Below are positions 1 through 10,685 of a stretch of 64,000 bases of DNA, piece after piece. The stretch spans positions 1,178,001-1,242,000 of the forward strand of contig CM007991.1 in NCBI GenBank assembly GCA_002189035.1, given 5' to 3'. The position numbers and the translations under genes are program-made. Each line of letters opens with the position of its first letter. The stretch's first letter is position 1. Below the pieces are notes generated by a model. The model did no database searches. It had not been told where the DNA came from and worked only from the letters and a program-made list of their open reading frames with translations. Origin of the DNA: Utricularia gibba. Its lineage: Eukaryota; Streptophyta; Magnoliopsida; Lamiales; Lentibulariaceae.

Positions 1-142
1 TTTAAAATAAATAATAAATGAGTGAATAAAAAGGACAGAGTGATGCCGCTAAGACATGGTATGCGAGATGGTCCGTCTGTCCATCCATCATCCAGCTACT
101 ATTCTGTCTCCGGCCCTCACTTGGACAAGGATATGATCCAAA

Positions 143-251
143 AGTCAACCTAGTAACCACAACTAACTCCATTTCTTTGAAGAAAACAAAAGGAGGGAGA
201 GGGAGATGAAGCACACAATCACGTACCTTATCTACTTTCACATCTGGTCAA
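143..251. promoter_or_regulatory. Two W-boxes upstream of the WRKY gene
   Basis: Reverse-strand TTGACT (143-148) and TTGACC (246-251) match the W-box core TTGAC[C/T] bound by WRKY factors. They lie 190 and 85 bp upstream of the WRKY start codon. Many WRKY promoters carry W-boxes and are auto- or cross-regulated, so this is a plausible feedback site, but such a short motif also occurs by chance. Confidence 0.4.
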
Positions 252-333
252 CCTAACCTTCTTCTCCACCAGCCATTTCCCATGTTATTTATTCTTCACT
301 CACGCATCTTAATCTTGCATTATTCCATGGTGA

Positions 334-1308
334 ATGGAGGGGCTCGAGGAAGGAACCTACTGCGGGGATGGGCTGCTTCAGAGTCTTCTTCTTGGTGGTA
401 TCCCGCCATTGTTCATGCATACAGTTGGTGAAGAAGTCCCTGAGTCGGACTCCGGCGTGCCGAGTTTTCCCGGCGCACCGGCTCTAGGCTACGACAGTTC
501 TGAGCATGCTGTTACGACACGCGAGATCATGAATGTCTCCGGGTTAGTACGACTAATGTAGAAGGGTTTGCTCAAACCTTCTGTGCATTGCCTTGTTTTT
601 CTTGCTAAAAACTGTGGTTTTCTTCTAATCAGACTTCCGGTGGAATGCATGAGAAAGTGTAGCAGAAGTGTCCATGAAGAAAGCAGCTTCAGGTATAGTA
701 TGAGGATCAAGAGCTGCGACGGCGTTGTCGGAGAGGACGGCTACAAGTGGCGCAAGTACGGACAGAAATCCATCAAAAACAGCCCCAATCCCAGGTTTGA
801 CTACCCTTCTTTCAAAATAATGCACATGTAATAATTATTGATTAAGCAAAAAAAAATGACCTTGCAACCTGTTTGCAGATGCTATTACCGGTGCACGAAC
901 CCTAGATGCAGTGCCAAGAAGCAGGTGGAGCGGGCGGCTGACGACCCGGAAACTTACATCGTAACGTACGACGGCTTCCACCTCCATTTCACTTTCCCGT
1001 TTCTCATCTCCGACCAGATCGACACGCCGGTGAAGAAACAAAAAAGGCCGGTCCTTCAGGCCCAAGAATACATGGACCTAATGCAGCAAAGCCCGCTTAC
1101 TGGCAGCTGGGTTGAGGGTCTAACGGGCCAAAAAGGCCTGCTTGAGGACGTGGTGGCATTCACGGCAAGGAAGCCCCTCAAGGTGGCCGCCGCCGCCGAT
1201 TCACGGCGGGCATCATTTTCCGATGACACGTATCCTTGCGCTTCCTCCCCAGCCTCGTCGAACTCATTCTCTTGGACTTCCGCGTACGAGTATTTGGGCC
1301 TAATCTAA
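334..1308 (+). CDS. WRKY49: WRKY transcription factor, group IIc, WRKY49-like
   Basis: Three exons: 334-542, 633-794, 879-1308 (266 aa), all with GT-AG borders. The protein has one WRKY domain. The WRKYGQK heptad is at residues 109-115, followed by a C-X4-C-X23-H-X1-H zinc finger (C129, C134, H158, H160), which is the group II spacing. The second intron cuts the arginine codon of NPR just before the zinc finger, the conserved position for this group. The residues after the finger (GFHLHFTFPF) and the basic KKQKRP stretch resemble Arabidopsis WRKY49 as I remember it. It is a nuclear regulator expected to bind W-boxes. The start at 334 is the first ATG in frame; an ATG at 327 is out of frame. 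The domain is certain, the exact orthology is inferred. Confidence 0.9.
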
Positions 1309-3374
1309 CACTCATGCTATGCAAGTAAACTTACGTTATCTTTAATTTGCCACTACGAATTCACAGAAAGCCCAATGAGGTTAACCAAAGCCCGGCCCAC
1401 CGTAGCATTTTTTTAATTAATTGTGGAAATAACACAACGTTATCTCCCAACCACGCAACCATAATCTGAGAGGAGTACGGATGGTGCTCTACGAAACACG
1501 ATTCGGATTGCGCCACGTCATTTAACACAACGACTGGTGTTGACCCTTCGTCAACCCGACCACATGAGTGGTTTTGGTTTTTTCCCAATTTTTATATTTG
1601 TTCTCTTTATGTAAATATCAAGATTTTTCTATGGCCTAATTTTTTAATTAAAAAAGGCATTTAAAATACTTTCCAGAAAAAAAAGCACTTGTGGTTGTTC
1701 ACATTCATAATCTATTTTTATATTTTTTTGCAATAATTAAATAATATATTGCTTTTCAACATTGAAGCTTGATTTGAAGCAACAAATGAGTGTCTTTCGC
1801 ATTCGCTTGTACTGACGGCTTTGGATTTATGCAACACATGATTAGAGTTGGAGACAAAACTCCCATTTCGAAATAAAAAGAATAAAAATACTTTTAATCA
1901 CTAAAATTATTACTATTAAATTCTGAAAATAATCTAAGCCGCCACGTAAGCTTCTGGATGCTTGAACCAAACGAGAACTTTAGGGAATTTTGCATTTTCC
2001 GAAGTACGACAATTCAGAGAATCATAATGATTAGTTTTCTCCTCGGGGATCGAGACGGAGATTCCGTGTGCACTCAAAAGAAGGAAGACAAGAATCATGA
2101 TTGTAATAATGGAATTTTGTTTGTTTATTATAAATGCTATATTTTTTAAAAATATTATTTTGAAATTAATATTAAGTAAATAAAATGATAAAAGTTAAAA
2201 TCCCATTATCATAATTTACATTTATCATGGTTGTAATTTATCATGATGCTGGGATTTTGTTACCACAAACAAAGTAATTATAAATGTTATAATTATCTGG
2301 ATCACTTATAAATGTGGCTACCCTTTCATTCTTTATTTCACATCAAGATAAAATTTTTTGACTGAGGGTAAAGTCCATCTTTCTAGTACACCCATTTTTG
2401 TCTGGGTCTAGATACATTTTATTATTAGTTTGTGATTTTTCATATATTCGAAATATATTTATCAAATATAATAATAATTTAAATATATTATTAATTTAAA
2501 TATATTATTAATTAAATTAATCTATAAAACATAGTCTGATTTTTTAATAATTTTTTAGTTTACTTTTGATGTACAACAGTTGGAAATGTGCTGTATCCAG
2601 AGGATGACAATTTTGAAAAAGAAAACAGAATAATAATAAAAATATAATAATCTTATGCCAGCTTCCGGTTTGTTGTTAACTAGGACTGGTCTTTTTTATT
2701 CGGTAGAATATTAAATGAAGTACGAACACAAAAAGAGAATATTCGTTGTGGTACTTATTTAAAAAAAATTAAATTGACTATATATCATTTTTATTTCATA
2801 TATTATGGCAAAAACAATTAATACTGAAGGTGTGGGCATTTATTTCAGATACATGTGGATATCTCTCATTGGTCCAAGTGTAATATGGATGATTATTAGC
2901 TTTTTGGTCTTTAATTTAAATTTCTTTTTTGTAAAATAGTGACTGGACGGTGGAGTTTTTTTCTTCATTTTTCAGTTGTTAAAGAAAAAGAGAGGCCTTT
3001 ATTGGTCTATTTAAGCCGTGCTACGACCATTGCTTCCCTTCGCAATCTTCCATTGGAGAAGCTCTCGTAGCTGGAAAATTCTGTGACGCTCCCAATCTTC
3101 TCTACTCGATTTCCGTAAGCATTCTTGGCTTGTTGTAAGGAAATGGAAGTTTCAGACATTTTTTTGGGGTGAAAATATGGGTTCAGACAGGTGTTAGATG
3201 TAATCTTTTGGGGTTTACGTTTAAAAGTATGGAAGATTATCGTTAATGTGAGACGTTGCTAAATGGGTTTTCCGTATGTTCCTTCATTTGTTCGTTGGAG
3301 AACATTTTTTTTATCTGTGGGGATTGATTTCGTTTCCGACGCGTTTCTTTTTACTGCTCATGTTGAAGTTGAAG
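1309..3374. other. Intergenic spacer and 5' leader of the HAD gene
   Basis: AT-rich spacer without a supported gene. The short open frames (for example 1958-2149) have no family features. Near 3000-3115 the base composition becomes more balanced, and a GTAAGC donor at about 3113 together with an acceptor just before the ATG at 3375 suggests a 5'-UTR intron of the next gene. Confidence 0.5.
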
Positions 3375-4783
3375 ATGGAATATGAGAACTGGTTCAGGGA
3401 GGCTCAGAAGCCGAAATATGATTGCCTTCTTTTTGGTGAGTAGTTAAAAAGAGTTTTAATTTTGATTTGGTGAAGATTTCATTCTGTTTGATGCTATTTT
3501 CCTTGCTTCTTTTGCTTGTGTTGTAGATCTTGATGATACCCTTTATCCCTTAAGCACTGGGCTTGCTGCATCAGTTCTTACGAACATAAAAGGTAAGACC
3601 TTTTGATATTTTTAATGAAAAGCGTCCGTTATTTATCCTATATTTTTTGCAGACTACCTAGTGGAAAAGTTGGGGATTGAAGAGAGCAAACTTTCTGATT
3701 TATGCAACTTATTGTATAAGAACTATGGTACTACAATGGCTGGTCTCAGGGTGAGCACTCTTTTCTTTTCAAGTTTGTGGGTATCATTCTGATTCTCATT
3801 CACCCAAATGACCACTTTGTGCTGCTGATGCAGGCTATCGGTTATGATTTCGACTACGACGAGTATCATGGGTAGATATATATCTTGAATCCTCATTGTT
3901 GAATAGCCTTTGCAATTCATGTATCAGACAAAATGAATCTACTGTTCTTGCATTACAGCTTTGTGCATGGGAGACTGCCCTATAAAAATCTAAAGCCTGA
4001 TCCGGTTCTCCGAAGCCTTCTGTTAAGCCTGCCTATTCGCAAAGTTGTAAGTGCAATTTCTGATGACTTTTCACATACTTTGAAGTCTTCTATTTGCTCA
4101 TGTATGATTCTACTTCAGATTTTCACAAATGCTGACAAGATTCATGCCATTAAAGTCCTGGATAAGCTCGGTCTTGAAGATTGCTTTGAAGGGATCATCT
4201 GCTTCGAGACCCTGAATCCAATTCACAAAGACATGGCCTCAGATGATGATATCAGATCAAGCCGGGAAATTTTCGACATAATCGGCCACTTTTCTCAGCC
4301 CGGCGGGGATTCATCCACACTCCCAGCTACCCCAGTTCTCTGCAAACCATCAGAATCCGCTATCCAGATGGCGCTTAAAGTCGCCAACATTGATCCACAT
4401 AGAACAGTACCTCCCCGCCCTTTCATCTCTTCATTCATCCAAGCTCCCATTGTTGCTTACATTCTTATGTCTGTTTCCATCTTGACACTGCAGCTATTCT
4501 TCGAAGACAGCATCAGAAACATTCAATCTGCCAAACGCTTAGGCCTTCACACTGTTCTGGTAAAGAATCACCATCTCTGTTAGATTCAAGAGCCCTGTGG
4601 AAATATCCATATTGACCCAAATGCTGAATGCAGATCGGCAAATCACAGAGAGTTAAGGGCGCAGATTATGCTATAGAGAGCATTCATAATCTCCGGGAAG
4701 CCATCCCTGAGCTGTGGGAAGGCGAGAAGGTTCTCGAAATCACCTACCCTGAAGTTGGAGTTGAGACTTACGCTCTAGCTTAG
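3375..4783 (+). CDS. HAD-superfamily hydrolase, pyrimidine 5'-nucleotidase (SDT1) type
   Basis: Eight exons: 3375-3435, 3527-3592, 3653-3750, 3834-3871, 3959-4046, 4119-4406, 4494-4559, 4634-4783 (284 aa). HAD motif I is DLDDT (residues 21-25, nucleophile Asp21), split by intron 1. Motif II is the IFTNAD segment that opens exon 6. Motif III Lys lies in CKPS and motif IV in FFEDS. This is the plant pyrimidine 5'-nucleotidase/SDT1-like branch of the HAD phosphatases, with close Arabidopsis relatives that I recall as At5g02230 and At5g59480. It probably dephosphorylates a small phosphorylated metabolite in the cytosol; the substrate cannot be read from sequence. An upstream in-frame ATG at 3360 would add five residues. 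I prefer 3375 because relatives start with ME(Y/F)EN and a likely UTR-intron acceptor ends just before it. Confidence 0.9.
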
Positions 4784-5924
4784 CTTCCCTTAATGTATGT
4801 ACATTTCTCTTTATCGAACGAAGCAGCACAAATTTATGTATAGTCGCTGAAATTTTATTGTCTGAAGTCGCGTTTCACTTTACACCTTTCCATCTAGCGA
4901 CTATACCTAATTATTGAAATTAATACCATAGCCTCAAATTCATATCCCTGATTGTTTAATTTTGTAGGATTTGTTCTATAATTTTAAGATGTAGTTCCAT
5001 TTTAAAAATTATATAAATATAATCAATTTCAGATTATAAAATTTTTTTATGAAGCAATATAAAATTATATTATAAAATTTAATATATTAAATTATTGTAT
5101 AATATAATGTTATGATATGAAAATATTTTTATAGTAGATAAAATTAAATATTATAATTCTATAATTAATTTTTTTATTTAATCTCGATAACAAAAATTGA
5201 ATAATTTTTAAAATTAATCACGAATCTTAATTCTATTATAACAATGATCCAACTTAGATTGATGTGATGTCCCTTTCTTAATTCTGATTTTACTACACAC
5301 AACTAAAGATTAGAATCTATAAAAATTAAAAAGAATAATTTCAATAAATTAATAAAACAGAACAAGTCAATAATATTCGATAGTAATCAATTTGGTATTA
5401 TTATAATGAAATTTATTTGCGCGTTTGGTACAATGATTAATTCAACTCTTATGGTGGCCGTACCATATACAATAATTGTCACTTGTTTTTTTGTACAATC
5501 GAGTGCGTTCAAGGTAATCACATCACCATGTGGTGTTTTCATTTGTTTACGTCATTGCCTAATGATGATTAAAAGTCTTAATCTTTGTTAGGTATATATT
5601 ATCGATTTTTTTAAACAAAATTTAAAATATAAATAATTCGTATTTGATATTAAAATTATTTATGATTTAAGTTTTCGAACCGTAATTACTTACTGCATAA
5701 ACGGGTTTGGATGTGGATCAGGTCGGGTCAATAAAACCGACCGCGTTAGAAGTCTTCGTTGGAAGTTTCGTTAAACTACTGCTTGGTTCTGGGGGAAACG
5801 GTTGACCCACTCCGGAGCCCCTTCTCTCCTCCGGCGGCTTCCTAAACCCTTGTACAATTTGCTTTTCATCATCTTCAAGAATTCGTTGAGCTACGTGGAT
5901 TCTTGTGGTCGGTAATTTCCTCCG
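4784..5924. other. AT-rich intergenic spacer
   Basis: No supported gene. Long A/T tracts dominate 4930-5400. The last 200 bp (about 5720-5924) are GC-richer and read as the promoter and 5' UTR of the rhomboid gene. Confidence 0.5.
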
Positions 5925-8111
5925 ATGGCTACTACGGTGGCGACCGCGGATGATGTACAAATTAGAGTTCATTCACGGCGAGGAAGCACCACGATCCACC
6001 CGTTTACGGGGGAAACAACGTCTGGTGCCGCCAACCAGAACGCTTTTGTTTACCGGGAAGTTAAGCATTTCAAGAAGTGGTTTCCGTGGTTGATTCCTTT
6101 CTTCGTTGTGGCTAATACTGTGATGTTCATTATCACCATGTATGTTAATAATTGCCCCGGAAATTCCTACTCCTGTATTGCTCAATTTTTAGGGAGGTTT
6201 TCTTTCCAGCCCTTCAGCGAAAATCCTCTTCTTGGGCCCTCTTCAGCGACGTAAGTTCCTTTCGTTTTGATGTGGATTACATAGTTACCCTTTTCCATAG
6301 AGATTTATTAAACGAGTTGAGAACACTAAACTCCAATGTGTAACTTATAAAACTATTATTATGGATCAATTGTCAGTTAATTAGTTAATTTTTAGTCTTG
6401 TGCAGATTGGAGAAAATGGGCGCTCTAGATGTCCCAAAAGTTGTTCATCAACATCAGGGATGGCGGCTCATCACTTGTATGTGGTTACATGCCGGAGTTT
6501 TTCACTTGCTTGCCAACATGTTGAGTCTTTTAGTTATCGGTATCCGGCTTGAGCAAGAATTTGGATTCGGTATGTATACAAGTCCATACCCATCATTGAA
6601 TTATCGCATCTTTTAGCTGAAATTTGTGACCTCGTAGATTAACCGTGCATCATGATCAATTAATATAGCGTTCATTATTCAAATGTTCCGGCAATATCAT
6701 ATTGAGTTCACTTCTATGAATAGAATATGCGCTCTGGAATGCCGTGGCGCCTATTTCTACTGTTTTTTTTCTTTCTTCTGCCCGTGCTTCTGTCTCTGCA
6801 CAAAAGCAAAAACATATTTCATTCAGACACAATATAGAACGCATGCCTGGTATTAAATTGATTGATGGATTCATATTAGATCTTCATAGTCATGTAAATG
6901 TTGGTTACCACTGCTTTTCTTTTTCCAGTATATGTATTTCTCAATTGGAATTCATAGCAGCAGCTTGAGCTCTATAGATCACACCACCAAATAACAGCAC
7001 CCTTAATGCTAATGTGCATTATGATGCTTTGCAGTGCGCATTGGTTTGCTTTATCTCATCTCTGGATTTGGAGGAAGTTTGTTATCAGCTCTATTTATTC
7101 AATCAAATATATCAGTTGGTGCGTCAGGAGCACTTTTTGGATTATTGGGTGGAATGCTGTCTGAGCTAATAACAAATTGGTCCATATATTTTAACAAGGT
7201 ACTCATCTTTCTGGTACTCATGATGGTTACCAATTTTTTAGTGTCAGTTTTAACAGACTCCTTTCCTATATCCTCCTTTCAGTTAGCAGCTTTGGTTACC
7301 CTTGTGGTAATAATTGCTATCAATTTAGCCGTCGGTATCCTCCCACATGTGGATAATTTCGCTCATATTGGAGGATTTTTGTCTGGATTTTTTCTGGGAT
7401 TTGTGTTTTTGATAAGGCCTCAGTATGGATGGGTAAACCAGAGGTATGCCCCACCAGGATTTTCATCTGATGGAGTTAAGCCTAAATTCAAGGCTTACCA
7501 GCGTGTTCTTTGGGTCATTTCATTGATTCTTCTCATTGTCGGGTATGTAGTGAACTCTTTTCCTAGTGTCCTGTTTGACCCTGACACCTCAAACCTTCAA
7601 CATCATTCCATGATGAACCTGTAAATTTTCCGTGAACAGGTTCGCGTTTGGGTTGGTTCAACTTCTCCGCGGTGTGGATTTAAACGACCACTGTTCATGG
7701 TGCCATTATCTCAGCTGTGTTCCCACTTCACGATGGAGCTGCAACACTCAGCCTGTCTCTTGCCAGGTAAAGAACGGCTTCCCTTGACAACTCTTGCATA
7801 CCTTCTTCTCTTTATCCCAACTTTTCCCAAGTTTTAATGGTTCAAAAAGGAGAATTTTTTGTTGAGCTTACAAAAAATTTATCATTTTTGGTTAGATACG
7901 AACGAGACTGTTGTTGTTGAGCATGCATTCTGTATTTTCTGTTGCGTGATGTTTGTCGATTGCTGAAACTTGAGAACATGGAGTGCAGGCTGTACAAACG
8001 GGGAACCAGTACATCTTAACATGCTCAAACAACGGTGCAAGCAGGGTGTTTACGCTTGCCAACCCGACCTCCACGCAAATTCAGGGACTCTGTGTACAGC
8101 TCTGCCGTTGA
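5925..8111 (+). CDS. Rhomboid-like intramembrane serine protease (RBL1-RBL3 type)
   Basis: Six exons: 5925-6250, 6406-6569, 7035-7198, 7283-7542, 7640-7766, 7989-8111 (387 aa). The first membrane segment follows the [13 protein letters not shown] stretch. The loop motif [19 protein letters not shown] begins at residue 128. The catalytic dyad is Ser194 in GASGALFG and His246 in NFAHIGGF, both intact, so an active protease is expected. Several hydrophobic helices surround them. The C-terminus is a short cytosolic cysteine-rich tail ([17 protein letters not shown]), typical of Arabidopsis RBL1/2/3. Those proteins sit in Golgi or secretory membranes and cleave transmembrane substrates. An open frame running past exon 4 to 7624 is intron read-through, because the donor at 7543 restores the conserved tail. 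The exact RBL number is not certain. Confidence 0.93.
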
Positions 8112-8341
8112 AAGATGCTTCACATTTTGTTCCTTCCTGCGTGCGCGCATCGCTGTAGTTGTGATGATTTATTTCGGTTAAACGGTTATCCGTTGGGTTT
8201 ATGGCTGGTGCAACAAAATTCCAGGCTTTAACTCGTAGGCATCATGGTCCATGTTTGACCAGATTTGAATTTGGAATTTTGTTGGGCTGTTGGAATGGGC
8301 TGAGAAGACAAGCCCCAACAAGCAGCCAACTTAAAAAAGTG

Positions 8342-8414
8342 CGCCCACCGTGGGGCTCGAACCCACGACCACAAGGTTAAGAGCCTTGCGCTCTACCGAC
8401 TGAGCTAGACGGGC
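8342..8414 (-). tRNA. tRNA-Lys (anticodon CTT)
   Basis: The reverse strand folds into a 73-nt cloverleaf. The acceptor stem GCCCGTC pairs with GGTGGGC through two G-U wobbles. The D-arm is GCTCAGTCGGTAGAGC. The anticodon stem CAAGG/CCTTG encloses the loop CTCTTAA with anticodon CTT. The T-arm is GTGGGTTCGAGCCCCAC. A-box and B-box promoter sequences are therefore intact, no intron is present, and CCA is not encoded, as usual for eukaryotic nuclear tRNA genes. The discriminator base is G. Confidence 0.95.
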
Positions 8415-8840
8415 ATTTGATTGGGTCATTAATCTTGTAATATTTATTCAATTATTACGCTTATAAAAAACAAGGAAAATATGCTTAAGAAATTGATATT
8501 AGAATTTCTAAATTTGCAAACAAATCATGAAGTTTGTTAGTATTCATCCTTATTATCAACTTGATTTTTTAAACTTGAACCCTGTCATTCATTATATTGT
8601 AAAGAAGATTTATTATCATTTTTAAAAGTTTCTAAGTTTAAAAATTTGGACAAAAAAAGGTAACAATTTGAGACTACCATAATAAGCACTAATATTTTAA
8701 TAATAATTTACAAATCCACAGTATAAAAACACATCACGCAAAATACTGAAAATCGCATGAAATATTTCCATCATTAGGGTTTTAGTCTTGGTATAAGTAG
8801 CCAGCCTATGCATGCCTCTGCAGGCTTCATCTCCGGAGAT
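8415..8840. promoter_or_regulatory. Spacer and TATA promoter of the neprosin gene
   Basis: AT-rich to about 8780. A TATAAG element at 8792-8797 lies about 45 bp before the ATG at 8841, giving a predicted transcription start near 8822-8827. This argues against the in-frame ATG at 8808, which would sit upstream of that start. Confidence 0.5.
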
Positions 8841-10601
8841 ATGGGACCGTTGTCAATGTTGTTTTTCTGCTCTCTTCTGCTGCTCACATCGCCGCCGTCG
8901 TCCTCCGCAGCCACTCCCGACCGGAACTTGCAAGTGGAACAGTTGCTGTCTCAGTTGAACAAGCCCTATGTCAAGTCCATCAATGTACTGTGTTTTTGCT
9001 GTTCTTAAATTTTGCCTTTTGCATGCTGAGCAAATATTCCATGTAGTGCTGATACACTGCAGAGCCCCGACGGCGATATCATCGACTGCGTCGACATTCA
9101 TCACCAGCCGGCACTGGATCATCCCTTGCTTCGGAACCATACTATTCAAGTACTTGTGTATTGCCTATGAGCTTCGAATTTGCAGCTTGTAAGAAGAAAA
9201 TCATACTTCGTCTGTGTTGCATGTTGCAGTTGGTTCCCAGTAGTTATCCACATGGAATGAATGCAAGCGGAGGGAGGGAGGCAGGAGAAAGAACTCAGAC
9301 ATGGCGGGAGAAGGAGAGTTGCCCTGTAGGAGCAGTTCCGATCATAAGAACAAAGAGGGAAGATGTGCTCAGAGCAAGCTCTGTCAAAGCCTATGGCAAG
9401 AAAACTTACGTCCCCGTCCATCTGGATCAGAACCTGATTCCTCCTGTTTTTGATGACTCTGCCAATCACGAGGTGAATCCATGGCCTGGTTTGCTTGCCT
9501 CCCTTTTTTAAACATTCACGTCTAACAAGGCGAGAGCATGCACGTTTTCAAGTACGCCGTCGGCGCAGTCAGAGGCGGGAGATTCTTCGGAGGAAGATCT
9601 TTCTTCAACGTATGGAACCCTTATGTCGAAGCAAATGAAATGACGCTATCTCAGATGTGGATATCTGCCGGCGTCGGAGCTTACTTGAACACCATTGAAG
9701 CAGGCTGGCAGGTTAATGTCCAAATCCGACAAACTTCAACTATGTTTTTGTGTCATCCCAGGAACTGAGAGAATGATTAGCATGATCCTAAACCATCACG
9801 AACTTGCAGGTTTACCCAGCCTTGAATGGAGACCGTCTGACAAGATTCTTCATCTACTGGACTGTGAGTTTTCTGAACTTTCTTCATTCAATTTCTTATG
9901 CTAAATTTCCTGTTTCTTTTTTTCACGTTGACGATCAGAGCGATAACTATGGGCTCACGGGCTGCTACAATTTGAAGTGTCCTGGATTTGTTCAAGTCGA
10001 CCACAGATTCCCCCTCGGCGGCCCTATCCGGCCGATATCGGCGTACGGCGGTGCGCAGTACGATATCGGAATCGATATATGGAAGGTGAGGTTCATACTA
10101 CAGCAACTAGTGAGTATTTCAGAACCATGCACGTTACGCAGGTTTTGCGCAACTCTACAGGATCCACGAACGGGGAACTGGTATCTGCAGGTCGACAACG
10201 TAGTAGTAGGATACTGGCCATCGTCGCTGTTCACGATCATGAACGATGCGGCTTCCGGAGTCGACTGGGGCGGTGAAGTGTTCAACCTAAGGTATCTTCG
10301 CCGGCCACATTTTCTCTTGCGAACTCTGTAGTTACGGCTATCACTCTGTCTCAGAAACGGCGGCCGGCACACGACTACTCAGATGGGGAGCGGCCATTTC
10401 CCGGAGGAGGGAGGCAACAGAGCAGCATACATTCGAAACCTTCAGTTGGTGGATGCATCACATGCGTTGATTCCTGCAAAAAACGTAGCAGCAGTAGTTG
10501 CACAGCGCACAAACTGCTACAGGTTTACCAGCCACTACAACAACGTTTATGAGAACTACATCTACTTTGGAGGCCCTGGGAGGAACCCCAACTGCCCTTA
10601 G
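8841..10601 (+). CDS. Secreted neprosin-domain (DUF239) peptidase-like protein with DUF4409 propeptide
   Basis: Eight exons: 8841-8984, 9063-9149, 9230-9472, 9535-9711, 9810-9863, 9939-10085, 10161-10291, 10355-10601 (409 aa). An N-terminal signal peptide (about residues 1-23, a leucine-rich core ending in alanine) directs secretion. Next comes the DUF4409 'neprosin activation' region with [20 protein letters not shown], then the neprosin domain with the conserved sequence types [20 protein letters not shown] and [11 protein letters not shown]. Neprosin of pitcher plants is a prolyl endopeptidase of the glutamic type; most plant members of the family are uncharacterised, so activity is inferred. 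The start at 8841 was chosen from the TATA box. The exon 4 acceptor (ggcgag at 9529-9534) is the least certain border. Confidence 0.88.
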
Positions 10602-10685
10602 ATCATTCATTTTTGTTTCGTAATAGTTGGTATTTTGCAATAAAACCATGTCATTTGAATGATTATGCAACAAGATGGTACTACA

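Noticed and set aside
7543-7624. Rhomboid exon 4 read-through ending in HHSMMNL
   Set aside because: The donor at 7543 and acceptor at 7639 restore the conserved cysteine-rich tail of plant rhomboids.
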